The notes: generated from the letters alone by a model not told the origin. A stretch of 7,852 bases of DNA from Phenylobacterium sp. (GCA_028290925.1 JAQGIX010000234.1:1-7852); one strand, 5' to 3'; shown: positions 1 to 7,793, numbered from the stretch's first letter. Made by a program: numbers and translations.

Positions 1-742
<742 letters not shown>

Positions 743-746
<4 letters not shown>

Positions 747-1603
747 AACGGCCGGCTGAGACCGGCGGCGCTGTGCTCGGCCGCGTTGCGCTCGAGCGGC
801 CCGAGCTCCTCGGCGATCACCTTGAAGCCGGTCAGGTCGGCGGCCCCGAAGGTCGTGGCGATCGCCACGTCGGCGGCGTCGCGACCGCGCGCCATCAGGA
901 TGCGGCCGATGCGCGGCCTGTTGTGCCGCGCGTCGAGGGTGCGCCAGGCGCCGCCGAGGTAGGCCTCGAACCAGGCGCAGAAGTCCATGGGGTTCTCGCT
1001 GGCCGGCACCCCGATGTCGGGCAGATAGCCCGTGCAGTAGCGGGCCGGGATGTTCATGCAGCGGCACAGGGTGATCGCCAGGTGCGCGTAGTCGCGGCAC
1101 ACCCCGTGCTGCTCCTCGTGGGCCTCCGAGGCGGTGCGGGTCGGCCGCGCGTACTCATAGCCGAAGCCGATCCGCTGGTGCGCGTAGCCGACGATGGCCT
1201 GCGCCAGGGGCCAGCCGGGCGTCTCGTGCCCGAACAGCTTCCAGGCCAGGGCGTCCAGCGCCTGGGTGTCGCAGTAGCGCGAGCCCAGCAGGAACTGCAG
1301 CACCTCGTCCGGAAGGTCCTCGACCGCGGCCTGGGTCGCCTCGACCGGCGTCGGGTCCGGCGCCCCGCTGTCGCGGATCACGAAGTCGGCGCTCAGCGTC
1401 AGCCGCCCGGCCGGCGCCAGGATGCGGCTGCAGTTGTTGCCGAAGATGTCCTTGTACTGGCGCACCGGCAGCGGCGGATCGGTGCGCAGCGCGTCCGGCG
1501 TCTCGAGATCGCCCTCCCGCTCCGGCCGCACGTTCAGCAACAGCACCATAGGGGTCGGCGCGCCGCACTCGTAGATGATCTCGTAGCCGGCTCTGATGCG
1601 CAT
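743..1603 (-). CDS. Transglutaminase-like protein, variant active site (286 aa), second gene of a pair
   Basis: The start at 1603 (MRIRAGYEII) is chosen because translation from further upstream would run into the preceding gene and gives low-complexity, Arg/Gly-rich sequence. It leaves a 14-bp gap after that gene, with a G-rich stretch (GCGGGG) as a weak ribosome site. The N-terminal part resembles the beta-sandwich that precedes the catalytic core in bacterial transglutaminase-like proteins. The core has the nucleophile motif HGVCRDYAHL (Cys169), then IPARYCTGY (185-193), then AWFEAYLGG (210-218) and TLDARHN (222-228, Asp224), followed by PRIGRILMARGRDAADV. In the classical Cys-His-Asp triad a His sits just before the AW of the second motif; here it is Cys209 (MDFCAW). 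The protein is therefore either a subfamily using another His, such as that in DARHN, or a catalytically altered homologue. The family includes cysteine proteases and amide-bond modifying enzymes; the substrate is unknown. No signal peptide is seen, so it is probably cytoplasmic. Confidence 0.9.
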
Positions 1604-1617
1604 GGCGGCCCCGCTGG

Positions 1618-2535
1618 TTAAGCCGATCGCGCAACTCGCAGTTCTGCGTTGGGTTGCGTCACCAGCGCCGCCTCCACCGCGATTTCCACCTCGACGTCCA
1701 TGCCGAGGAAGTCCGAGGCCAGCCCGGCCCAGGAGCCGTGCAACGGCAGCGCGTGCCGGGGGTCGGCCACCGCGGCCACCCGGATCAGGTCGCGGCCGCC
1801 GATCAGCCCGTTGGTCGGATCGAAATCCGTCCAGCCGCACGAGGGCATATAGACCCGCACCCAGGCGTGGGTGTGGCCGCCGCCGGTGTGGCCCGACTTG
1901 GGCGACGTGGAATAGATGTAGCCGGACACGAAACGCGCCGCGAGGCCGAGGCTGCGCGCCGCCTCGATCATCAGCACGGCGAAGTCGCGGCAGCTGCCCG
2001 TCCGGGTCTGCAGGGTGGTCCGCGGCGCCTGCGGCGGGCCTTGCAGCCGCGTGGCGTAGGTGAAGTCGGCGTGGATCGCCTGGGTCATCTCGCTCAGCAG
2101 GTTGGCCAGCCGCGTCCGGCCCACCGTGCGCAGGAACCGCCGCGCCCAGGCCTCCACCTCGCCGCTCGGGTGGCGGCGCGCCAGCGAGCGGGCCAGCTCC
2201 TGGGCGTCCTGCGGCCCGTAGCGGAACGGCTCATGGCCGAGCGCGCTGTCCTCGCCCTCCAGGTCGAAGCCGGTCTCCGGCCGGTGGTCGACGCGGACCC
2301 GGCTTTCGAAGGCCAGCCGGTCCGAGCGCCCGGCGAACCTGGCGACGCCCACGCTGCTGCCGCTGACGTCGCAGATCTCGCGATGCAGCGACGGCTCCGG
2401 GGTGATCTCCATCTCCGCCGACAGCAGCCGCTGGTCGTGCGCCTCCAGGGGCCGGAGCATCATGCGGTGCTCGCCGAACCCGACCGGGTTGCGGTATCGG
2501 TAGGTGGTCAGGTGGCGGATGGAGACGACCGGCAT
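1618..2535 (-). CDS. Transglutaminase-like cysteine peptidase family protein with full triad (305 aa), first gene of the pair
   Basis: The N-terminus (ISIRHLTTYRY-like, here residues 5-14, then HRMMLRPL at 23-30) matches the Bact_transglu_N domain that begins such proteins, which supports the start at 2535. The catalytic core carries the complete triad: Cys182 in TGSCRDFAVL, His223 in HTHAWVRVY and Asp239 in TDFDPTNG. The motif GLAARFVSGY (197-206) lies between them, as usual. Length is normal for the family. No signal peptide or membrane segment is visible, so it is likely cytoplasmic. The reaction would be a thiol-acyl chemistry on a peptide or Gln side-chain amide (protease or transglutaminase); the natural substrate cannot be read from sequence. 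It lies 14 bp upstream of the second transglutaminase-like gene and is almost certainly co-transcribed with it. It is divergent, across 67 bp, from the N-formylglutamate amidohydrolase gene. The ribosome site is weak (TTGGACA just before ATG). Confidence 0.93.
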   Translation of the reverse strand: MPVVSIRHLTTYRYRNPVGFGEHRMMLRPLEAHDQRLLSAEMEITPEPSLHREICDVSGSSVGVARFAGRSDRLAFESRVRVDHRPETGFDLEGEDSALGHEPFRYGPQDAQELARSLARRHPSGEVEAWARRFLRTVGRTRLANLLSEMTQAIHADFTYATRLQGPPQAPRTTLQTRTGSCRDFAVLMIEAARSLGLAARFVSGYIYSTSPKSGHTGGGHTHAWVRVYMPSCGWTDFDPTNGLIGGRDLIRVAAVADPRHALPLHGSWAGLASDFLGMDVEVEIAVEAALVTQPNAELRVARSA

Positions 2536-2602
2536 TGTCCAAATCAGCGGTCGATTCCGTTAACAGGTCTATGACATCGGACAGGCCGCCGGGCCGCCGG
2601 CG
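2536..2602. promoter_or_regulatory. Divergent intergenic region with a GANTC site
   Basis: These 67 bp must hold promoters for both the transglutaminase pair (minus) and the amidohydrolase gene (plus). I see no convincing -35/-10 pair on either strand. Visible landmarks are a GATTC at 2553-2557, which fits the CcrM methylation motif GANTC of Caulobacterales, and a GTTAAC palindrome at 2560-2565. The left half is distinctly more AT-rich than the flanking genes, as expected for a promoter. Confidence 0.45.
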
Positions 2603-3364
2603 ATGATTGTCCACAATCCGGGCGCCGCCTCGCCTTTGCTGCTCCTGGGCGATCATGCGGGGCGCGATATCCCGCCGGCCCTGGCCGACCTGGGCCTGCC
2701 CGCCGCCGACCTCGACCGGCACATCGCCTGGGACATCGGCGTCGGCGAACTGGGGCGTCGATTGGCCGCGACGCTGGGCGCCACCTTCATCGCCCAGACG
2801 GTGTCGCGCCTGGTCATCGACTGCAATCGCGCGCCCGAGCGTCCCGACGCCATCTGCGAGGTCAGCGACGGGACCTTCATCCCCGGCAACGCCGGCCTGT
2901 CGGGCGCGGCCCGGGCCGCGCGGATCGCCGAGGTCTTCGCGCCCTACCACGCCGCCATCGCCGCCGAGCTGGACGCCCGCGCGGCCCGTGGCCAGCCCAC
3001 CGTGGTCGTCGCCCTGCACTCCTTCACGCCGGCGATGGGCGGGATCGCGCGGCCCTGGCGGTTCGGCGTCCTGCACCTCGGCGGCTCGCCGTTCTCCGAC
3101 GCCGTCCTCAAGCGCCTGCAGGCCGAGCCGGACCAGCCCTGCGTGGGCGACAACCAGCCCTACGAGATGGACGGGACCGACTACACCATCCCCCACCACG
3201 CCATCGGCCGGGGGCTCGACTACCTGGAGCTGGAGGTCCGCCAGGACCTCATCGCCGACGCCGAGGGACAGGCCGCCGTCGCCGCCCGCCTCGCCCGCCT
3301 GTTGCCGCTCGCCCTGGCCGACGCGCTGCAGGATCCCGAAAGCGAGGCCGCCGAGGTCCGATAG
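2603..3364 (+). CDS. N-formylglutamate amidohydrolase family protein (253 aa)
   Basis: The protein matches the FGase family (Pfam N-formylglutamate amidohydrolase), whose members hydrolyse N-formylglutamate to glutamate and formate or act on related N-acylated substrates. Motifs in order: NPGAASPLLLLGDHAGRDIP (5-24), HIAWDIGVGEL (40-50), SRLVIDCNR (68-76), SDGTFIPGN (88-96), ALHSFTP (137-143), VGDNQPYEM (181-189) and LELEVRQDLI (208-217). The conserved His, Asp and Glu residues in these blocks are the likely metal and substrate ligands by family analogy. Length and order are normal. An in-frame stop at 2561 and no other ATG before 2603 fix the start, although the preceding sequence is only G-rich with no clear Shine-Dalgarno. 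No hut (histidine degradation) genes are nearby, so a role in histidine catabolism is not supported by context; many genomes carry FGase-like genes of unknown substrate. It converges on the DoxX-like gene. Confidence 0.93.
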   Translation: MIVHNPGAASPLLLLGDHAGRDIPPALADLGLPAADLDRHIAWDIGVGELGRRLAATLGATFIAQTVSRLVIDCNRAPERPDAICEVSDGTFIPGNAGLSGAARAARIAEVFAPYHAAIAAELDARAARGQPTVVVALHSFTPAMGGIARPWRFGVLHLGGSPFSDAVLKRLQAEPDQPCVGDNQPYEMDGTDYTIPHHAIGRGLDYLELEVRQDLIADAEGQAAVAARLARLLPLALADALQDPESEAAEVR

Positions 3365-3431
3365 GTCACGCCGTCTCCCCTGCGTGAGAAGGCGCCAGCC
3401 GCAACAGGCCTCCGCCGAGCCTTCCCCGGCC
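3365..3431. other. Convergent intergenic spacer with a short inverted repeat
   Basis: This spacer separates the amidohydrolase stop from the stop of the oppositely oriented DoxX-like gene. It contains the perfect 6-bp inverted repeat TCACGC / GCGTGA (3366-3371 and 3382-3387) with a 10-nt loop. A bidirectional termination role is possible, but there is no T-tract on either strand, so I do not call it an intrinsic terminator. Confidence 0.3.
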
Positions 3432-3860
3432 TCAGAGGCGACGTGACTGGCCTCGCTCCCCGCGCAGGAAGCTGTGGATCGAAACGATGATCAGACCGCC
3501 GATCACGGTCAGATGCTCTTCGGACTCCAGCCTGGCCTGCGTCGCCGCGAGCCCGGTCATGTTCCAGAAATCGTGGTCCAGCGGGATGGTCAGCAAGGTG
3601 AACGTGGCCAGCATGCCCGCCCCCAGCCAGACGGCCCGATCGAAAATGATCAGCGCCGAGCCGGTCAGCTGCACGGCGATGGTGAGTCCGGCGATCAGCC
3701 AACGCGGCCGAAGGCCGGTCAGCGACATGGCGGCTTCGGCGCTGCTGAAATTCAGCACGAAGCCGAGCGCCGCATACCAGTACATGAAGGTGATCAGCAC
3801 GCGCGAAAGCGCCCAGAGCCACGTCGAGCGGAGCATGGCCGCGACAAATCGCGGGGTCAT
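3432..3860 (-). CDS. DoxX-like small integral membrane protein (142 aa)
   Basis: Translation from 3860 (MTPRFVAAML) is supported by a good Shine-Dalgarno, GGAG, seven bases before the ATG. The frame stays open further upstream, but that stretch is not family-like and would overlap the coaD-like gene. The sequence shows about four hydrophobic segments: around residues 17-38 (LSRVLITFMYWYAALGF), 53-70 (WLIAGLTIAVQLTGSALII), 75-92 (AVWLGAGMLATFTLLTIPL) and 118-131 (LTVIGGLIIVSIHSF). The pattern FWN plus GSALII, GAGMLATFTLL and a late VIGGL is that of the DoxX family of quinone-pool or redox-associated inner-membrane proteins. Molecular function is poorly defined for most members. The C-terminus is short, cytoplasmic-looking and Arg-rich. 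G+C is about 64% by hand count over 3481-3840, lower than the flanking high-GC genes. It lies 160 bp downstream of the coaD-like gene on the same strand and may share its transcript. Confidence 0.85.
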   Translation of the reverse strand: MTPRFVAAMLRSTWLWALSRVLITFMYWYAALGFVLNFSSAEAAMSLTGLRPRWLIAGLTIAVQLTGSALIIFDRAVWLGAGMLATFTLLTIPLDHDFWNMTGLAATQARLESEEHLTVIGGLIIVSIHSFLRGERGQSRRL

Positions 3861-3867
3861 TGGTTCA

Positions 3868-3871
3868 CTCC
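3868..3871 (-). promoter_or_regulatory. Shine-Dalgarno of the DoxX-like gene
   Basis: Reading the minus strand, GGAG stands seven bases before the ATG at 3860. It is one of the clearest ribosome sites in the window and decides this start against the longer open frame that continues upstream to 4106. Confidence 0.65.
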
Positions 3872-4020
3872 AATGCCTGCCGTCCGCGCGCCGCCATACG
3901 CCTTGGCCGGGCGCGTCGGGAAGATGCCGGCGACCATCAAGACCCCATGGCGCCGTCCTAGCAAGCGCCGGCCCAAGTCCTTCCTTCTCGATGGCTGCGG
4001 GAAAAGGTGTCAGCCGCAGG

Positions 4021-4569
4021 TCAGGGTCGGGACTCGCCGCGACGGGCGGCGAAGGCTGCCTCGACGCAGGGCATGACCAACCAGCCAATCCCTTCACCCA
4101 TGACATCGAGCTCCTTAGCTGTGCTCGACGAGACGTGGAGAAACGGGGCCTCGCATATGAAGTGGACCATCAGGATCGACGGGTCGATACGCCCGGCGAC
4201 GCCATGCAGGTTGAATTCTTCATTGAAATCGCTCGCCTCACGGAGGCCTCGCACGATGTGCGTCGCCCCGATCTTGTGGGCATAGGCGACGAGGCTCTGG
4301 TTCGTGAATTCGCCCACCTCCAACGCGCCTTCAAACAGCGTGTCCGTGGAAGTGGTCGCCGCCTCCGGCCAGCGCTCCGTGATGGATCGAACAATGAGCT
4401 GCTGGCTTTCCTGCACCCCGAACATGCGCACCTTCCTGACGTTGGTGCCGACGGCGACATGCACGGTGTCAAAGGTCAGTAGAGCCTTGCCGATAATGTC
4501 CAAGTGTCCGCGGGTGACCGGGTCGAACGATCCAGCGTACAGGGCCTTGGTCGTGCCGGACTTGCGCAT
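4021..4569 (-). CDS. coaD: Divergent phosphopantetheine adenylyltransferase (CoaD family, 182 aa)
   Basis: The protein belongs to the nucleotidyltransferase family of CoaD, which transfers AMP from ATP to 4'-phosphopantetheine to make dephospho-CoA in coenzyme A synthesis. Visible motifs: YAGSFDPVTRGHLDII (11-26) with the (H/T)xGH ATP-binding signature ending at His22; Lys46 in the NxxK-MF block; IVRGLREASDFNEEF (105-119), matching the RGLR-x-x-SDF-x-x-E signature; and VSSSTAKEL (146-154), matching the SSSxxKE signature. Differences from typical CoaD: the block that usually reads like LFSxEER is MFGVQESQQ (49-57), about ten extra residues lie between the FxG turn (79-81) and LVAYAHK (93-99), and the total exceeds the usual ~160-170 residues. 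It may therefore be a second, acquired or specialised copy rather than the housekeeping enzyme. G+C is about 61% over 4081-4560, well below most neighbours. The start has a good ribosome site, GAAGG, six bases ahead. Confidence 0.88.
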   Translation of the reverse strand: MRKSGTTKALYAGSFDPVTRGHLDIIGKALLTFDTVHVAVGTNVRKVRMFGVQESQQLIVRSITERWPEAATTSTDTLFEGALEVGEFTNQSLVAYAHKIGATHIVRGLREASDFNEEFNLHGVAGRIDPSILMVHFICEAPFLHVSSSTAKELDVMGEGIGWLVMPCVEAAFAARRGESRP

Positions 4570-4582
4570 GTGAAACCTTCAC
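4570..4582 (-). promoter_or_regulatory. Ribosome site of the coaD-like gene inside a small perfect inverted repeat
   Basis: On the minus strand the bases directly before the ATG read GTGAAGGTTTCAC. GAAGG is the Shine-Dalgarno, six bases from the start codon. The same 13 bases form a perfect 5-bp inverted repeat (GTGAA / TTCAC) around a 3-nt loop, so a small hairpin could mask part of the ribosome site. The stem is AT-containing and short, so any effect would be modest. Confidence 0.45.
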
Positions 4583-4625
4583 TCGCGTCTTGCTCGAGAC
4601 GCCGAGAATTCCGGGAGGTCGGCGC

Positions 4626-4648
4626 AAAACGCAAGCTCAGGCTTCGCG
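4626..4648 (-). terminator. Probable intrinsic terminator of the S9 peptidase gene
   Basis: On the minus strand, about 30 bases after the peptidase stop codon, the sequence is CGCGAAGC-CTGA-GCTTGCG-TTTT. It folds into a seven-pair stem with one bulged G and a four-base loop, followed at once by four T residues. The T run is short, but in this very GC-rich sequence it stands out. It lies between the peptidase and the coaD-like gene on the same strand and would separate their transcripts. Confidence 0.5.
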
Positions 4649-4678
4649 CCAACCGCACCACGATCCGCGCAACGTCCC

Positions 4679-6730
4679 CTACCGCGGCCCCGACCGATAC
4701 CGCTCGAACCAGCCGAGGATCGCGGCCGCCTTGGCCGCCGACTGCGAGGGCCGCGCGGCCAGTCCGCCGTGCGAGGCGCCGGGCACCCGGACCAGGGCGG
4801 TCGGCACGCCGCGCAGCTGCAGCGCCTGGTAGAACTGCTCGGATTCCTCCGGCGGGGTGCGGAAGTCCTGCTCGCCAACCACCACCAGGGTCGGCGTCGT
4901 CACATTGCCCACCAGCGACAGCGGCGAGCGCGCCCAGTAGCCCTGCGGGTCCTCCCACGGCATCTTGCCGAACCAGTACCGGGCCATGAAGTTGTAGCCG
5001 TCGACGGTCAGCACCTCGCTGGTCCAGTCGATCACCGGCTTCTGGGCGGCGGCCGCGGCGAAGCGGTGGGTCTTGCCGACGATCCAGGCGGTCAGCGCCC
5101 CGCCGCCGGACCCGCCGGTGACGTAGAGCCGGGTCGGATCGACGAAGCCCTTGGCGACGGCGGCGTCCACCACGCTCATCAGGTCGTCGTAGTCGTGGCT
5201 CGGATAGTTGCGGTCGATCTCGTTGGCGAAGGCCTCGCCGTAGGACGTGGAGCCCCGCGGGTTGGCGTAGACCACCACATAGCCCGCCGCCGCATAGAGC
5301 TGGTCGTCGCTGGCGAACAGCGCCCCATAGGCGTCGAACGGCCCGCCGTGGATCTCCAGGATCAGCGGGTAGCGCCGGGCGGGATCGAAGTTCGGCGGCG
5401 TGACCATCCAGGCGTCGACCGGCTTCTTGTCGTAGGACGAGGTGACCGGCATGGCCTCCACGCGGGCCAGGGCCTTGCCGGCGAACAGGTCCTCGTTCAG
5501 CCGCGTCAGCCGCGCGACCTTGCCGCCGCGCGCCACCGCCAGGTCACCCGGCTCGTCCGGCGCGCCTTGGGTGAAGGCCACCAGCCCCTTGCCCACCGCG
5601 AACTGGCCGCCGGTGTAGGGCCGGTCGAGCTCGGCGCCGGAGAGCCCTTGCGCCACGGTCTCCATCCGCCCGTCCAGCCCGACGCGGGCCACCTTGCCCA
5701 CCCCGTGGTCGTCGTACTTCACATAGACGCTGCCGCCGTCCGGCGCCCACTGCGGGCCGGCCACCGAACGGTCGAGGGCCCCGGTCAGCACCCGGCGGTT
5801 TCCGCCGTCGCGGTCCATGACGTAGAGCCGCTCGTTCTCGTAGCCGCGATGACGCTCGTCGTCGAAGCCGGTGTAGGCGATCTTCGTCCCGTCGGGAGAC
5901 ACCGCCGGCGACTCGTCGGGGCCGACGCGGTTGGTCAGCCGGGTCATGGTCCCGCCTTCGACGGAGATGCGGTAGATCTCGCTCTCCTGCGGATCGCGCT
6001 CCCAGTTCTCGGCGCGGTTGGTGGCGAACACCACCGAGCGGCCGTCCTTGTCGAAGCTGATCGGCCCGCCGTCGTCGAACCTGCCGAAGGTGATCTGCCG
6101 CGGCTGGCCGCCGTCGGCCGAGACCACGAACAGGTGCCGGTAGCCGGGCTTCAGATAGCCCTCGCCGTCGGCGCGGTAGGTGACCCGGTCGATGACCTTC
6201 AGCGGCTCGGCCCACTTGGCGCCTTCCGGGGGGCTCAGGGGCGCACCCAGCGGCTTGCCCTCGTCCAGCACCAGCATGGTGAAGGCGATCGTCCGGCCGT
6301 CCGGCGACCAGGCGATGTCGTTGGGCGCCTGCTCCAGCGTCGCCACCCGCGCCGAGCGGCCCGCCGCCATCCAGCGCACATAGAGCTGCGGCTCGCCGCC
6401 GGCCCCTGCGACCACATAGGCCAGCCGCTGGCCGTCCGGCGACCAGCGCGGGCGCATATTGGCGTTGTCGTCGGCCACCACCGGCGACTGGGCGCCGGTT
6501 TGCGGGTCCGCCAGCCAGATCGAGGGCCGGGCCCGGTCGGTCATGATGTCGTTGGTCATCCGCACATAGGCGATCGCCCCGCCGTCGGGCCGCACCTGCG
6601 GATCGGTGGCCTCGCGCAGGCCGAACAGGTCCCGCGCCGTGATCGTGCGGGAGGGGCCCTCGGGCGCCTGCGCCGCAGCGGGCGCCGCGGCCGCCACACA
6701 GGCGGCGGTGAACAGGATGGCAAGACGCAT
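4679..6730 (-). CDS. Secreted S9 family serine peptidase (prolyl oligopeptidase / acyl-peptidase type, 683 aa)
   Basis: The start at 6730 gives a clear signal peptide, MRLAILFTAACVAAAAPAAA, with probable cleavage near residues 20-22; a G-run (GGGGG) four bases before the ATG serves as ribosome site. The product is thus likely periplasmic or secreted. Residues about 40-400 form a beta-propeller with PD40-type strands: WSPDGQRLAYV (96-106), WSPDGRTIAFT (141-151), FDKDGRSVVFA (226-236), VSPDGTKIAYT (277-287) and WAPDGGSVYV (328-337). The C-terminal alpha/beta hydrolase domain (about 430-680) has HGGP (461-464, oxyanion region), the nucleophile Ser541 in TGGSGGG, Asp622 in GEQDFRTP and His654 in GASHGG. 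All triad members are present, so it should be active. The family cleaves short peptides, often after Pro or from acylated or dipeptide N-termini; the exact specificity cannot be read. It is monocistronic by position, divergent from the receiver gene. Confidence 0.95.
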   Translation of the reverse strand: MRLAILFTAACVAAAAPAAAQAPEGPSRTITARDLFGLREATDPQVRPDGGAIAYVRMTNDIMTDRARPSIWLADPQTGAQSPVVADDNANMRPRWSPDGQRLAYVVAGAGGEPQLYVRWMAAGRSARVATLEQAPNDIAWSPDGRTIAFTMLVLDEGKPLGAPLSPPEGAKWAEPLKVIDRVTYRADGEGYLKPGYRHLFVVSADGGQPRQITFGRFDDGGPISFDKDGRSVVFATNRAENWERDPQESEIYRISVEGGTMTRLTNRVGPDESPAVSPDGTKIAYTGFDDERHRGYENERLYVMDRDGGNRRVLTGALDRSVAGPQWAPDGGSVYVKYDDHGVGKVARVGLDGRMETVAQGLSGAELDRPYTGGQFAVGKGLVAFTQGAPDEPGDLAVARGGKVARLTRLNEDLFAGKALARVEAMPVTSSYDKKPVDAWMVTPPNFDPARRYPLILEIHGGPFDAYGALFASDDQLYAAAGYVVVYANPRGSTSYGEAFANEIDRNYPSHDYDDLMSVVDAAVAKGFVDPTRLYVTGGSGGGALTAWIVGKTHRFAAAAAQKPVIDWTSEVLTVDGYNFMARYWFGKMPWEDPQGYWARSPLSLVGNVTTPTLVVVGEQDFRTPPEESEQFYQALQLRGVPTALVRVPGASHGGLAARPSQSAAKAAAILGWFERYRSGPR

Positions 6731-6762
6731 GGAACCCCCAACGACCGAACGGAATCGCGGCC

Positions 6763-6795
6763 GGCATAAACCCCTGTTCAATCGCCCCCCGTCAA
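6763..6795 (-). promoter_or_regulatory. Weak candidate promoter for the S9 peptidase gene
   Basis: On the minus strand TTGACG (complement of 6790-6795) is a good -35 element of the Caulobacter housekeeping type. A TTTATG (complement of 6765-6770) lies 19 bases downstream as a poor -10 at a long spacing. A GAATC (6752-6756), a GANTC methylation motif, lies just downstream in the leader. The -35 is convincing, the -10 is not. Confidence 0.3.
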
Positions 6796-6828
6796 GGGTG
6801 GCCCGCTTCCTGCACGCCTGCGCCTGCG

Positions 6829-7767
6829 ATGACCCAGAACCGCACGCTTCCCGCCGCCAATCTCCGTCCCGGCGACCTCTCCGGGCTGAAGGTGCTGGTG
6901 GCCGACGACCATGCGGTCACCGCGCGGCTGATCTGCGACGTGCTGCGCGCCGCCGGCGTCGGCCAGGTGGAGACCGCCGGCGAGGGCCTGAAGGCCCGCG
7001 AGATGCTCAAGACCTGGGACCCGCACATCCTGTTCACCGACTGGAACATGCCGCTGATGGACGGCCTCGAGCTCACCCGCTCCATCCGCCGCGCGGCGGT
7101 GGTCAAGGACCGCATGATCCCCAATCCCAAGCTGCCGATCATCATGCTGACCGCCACCCGCAGCGCCCGCGACGTGGAGATCGCCCGCCGCGCCGGGGTC
7201 AATGAGTTCGTGATCAAGCCCTTCACCCCGGCCTCGGTGATCTCGCGCATCCAGCTGGTGCTGACCCGGCCGCGCGAATTCATCGTCTCGGAAAAATACA
7301 TCGGCCCCGACCGTCGGCGCCGCCTGGAGATCAGCTACTCCGGCCCCATGCGCCGCGCCGTCGACCCGGCCGAGGTCATCGACGAGCTCGACCGCCGGGC
7401 CACCCGCGAAACCATCGGCGTCGAGCTGGAGGCCCTGCAGCGGCTGATCGCGGTGCGCGGCGGCATGGACCGCGGGACGCTGCAGATGACCTACCGGGTC
7501 ATGCAGCACACCCGCCACCGCGCCCGCCAGGTGCGCGACGACATGGTCGAGCAGGTCTCCCAGCTGATGATCGACTACGCCGACGCCATGGGCGGCGCCG
7601 AGGCCTGCGACCCGGCCGTGCTGGCCATCCACTTCGACGCCATCCGCACCCTGCTGGCCGTCCCCGAGACCGACGTGGCCCTGGCCCGCAAGGTCATGGC
7701 CGACCTGAACCTCGCCGTGCAGAAGAAGATCGCCCAGGGCAAGGCCCGGAGCGCCAAGGCGGCTTAG
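6829..7767 (+). CDS. Receiver-domain (CheY-like) protein with long helical C-terminus (312 aa)
   Basis: Residues about 20-146 are a complete receiver domain: acidic pair Asp26-Asp27 in VLVADDHAV, phospho-acceptor Asp71 in LFTDWNMPLMDG, Thr108 in IMLTAT and Lys130 in VIKPFTP. It should accept phosphate from a histidine kinase or Hpt protein. The receiver is followed by YIGPDRRRR (157-165) and then SGPMRRA (171-177), two copies of a GP-x-RR element, and a charged, mostly helical region (about 180-300) ending in a Lys/Ala-rich tail. No helix-turn-helix, GGDEF, EAL or kinase domain is visible, so the output is probably protein-protein or, through the Arg motifs, nucleotide or nucleic-acid contact (inference). 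The start at 6829 leaves a normal 20-residue lead into the receiver; no clear Shine-Dalgarno precedes it. It is divergent across 98 bp from the peptidase gene. The cognate kinase is not identifiable here. Confidence 0.92.
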   Translation: MTQNRTLPAANLRPGDLSGLKVLVADDHAVTARLICDVLRAAGVGQVETAGEGLKAREMLKTWDPHILFTDWNMPLMDGLELTRSIRRAAVVKDRMIPNPKLPIIMLTATRSARDVEIARRAGVNEFVIKPFTPASVISRIQLVLTRPREFIVSEKYIGPDRRRRLEISYSGPMRRAVDPAEVIDELDRRATRETIGVELEALQRLIAVRGGMDRGTLQMTYRVMQHTRHRARQVRDDMVEQVSQLMIDYADAMGGAEACDPAVLAIHFDAIRTLLAVPETDVALARKVMADLNLAVQKKIAQGKARSAKAA

Positions 7768-7793
7768 GCCGGGCGGGTCGAACTGGAAAATGT

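Noticed and set aside
2560..2565. GTTAAC palindrome as a CtrA site
   Set aside because: CtrA sites need two TTAA-type half-sites seven bases apart; only one TTAA core is present.
2231..3199. A 322-codon minus-strand frame opposite the amidohydrolase gene
   Set aside because: It would cover the divergent promoter and both flanking genes, with no motifs; it is a mirror frame of the high-GC coding sequence.
2603..3364. Assignment of the amidohydrolase to the histidine utilisation pathway (hutG)
   Set aside because: No other hut gene is present in the window, and FGase-like proteins occur widely outside that pathway.
3995..4019. Inverted repeat CTGCGG / CCGCAG just downstream of the coaD-like gene as a terminator
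   Set aside because: The stem is only six pairs with a 13-base loop, and no T-tract follows on the minus strand, so it is no better than chance in GC-rich DNA.
3861..4106. N-terminal extension of the DoxX-like frame up to an ATG at 4106
   Set aside because: The extension is Pro/Arg-rich, overlaps the coaD-like gene, and the start at 3860 has a strong ribosome site and begins family-like sequence.
4769..6769. A 666-codon open frame on the plus strand opposite the S9 peptidase gene
   Set aside because: It is rich in His, Arg, Gly and Val with no recognisable motif, as expected of the reverse frame of a very GC-rich gene. The minus-strand frame has a signal peptide, propeller repeats and a full catalytic triad.
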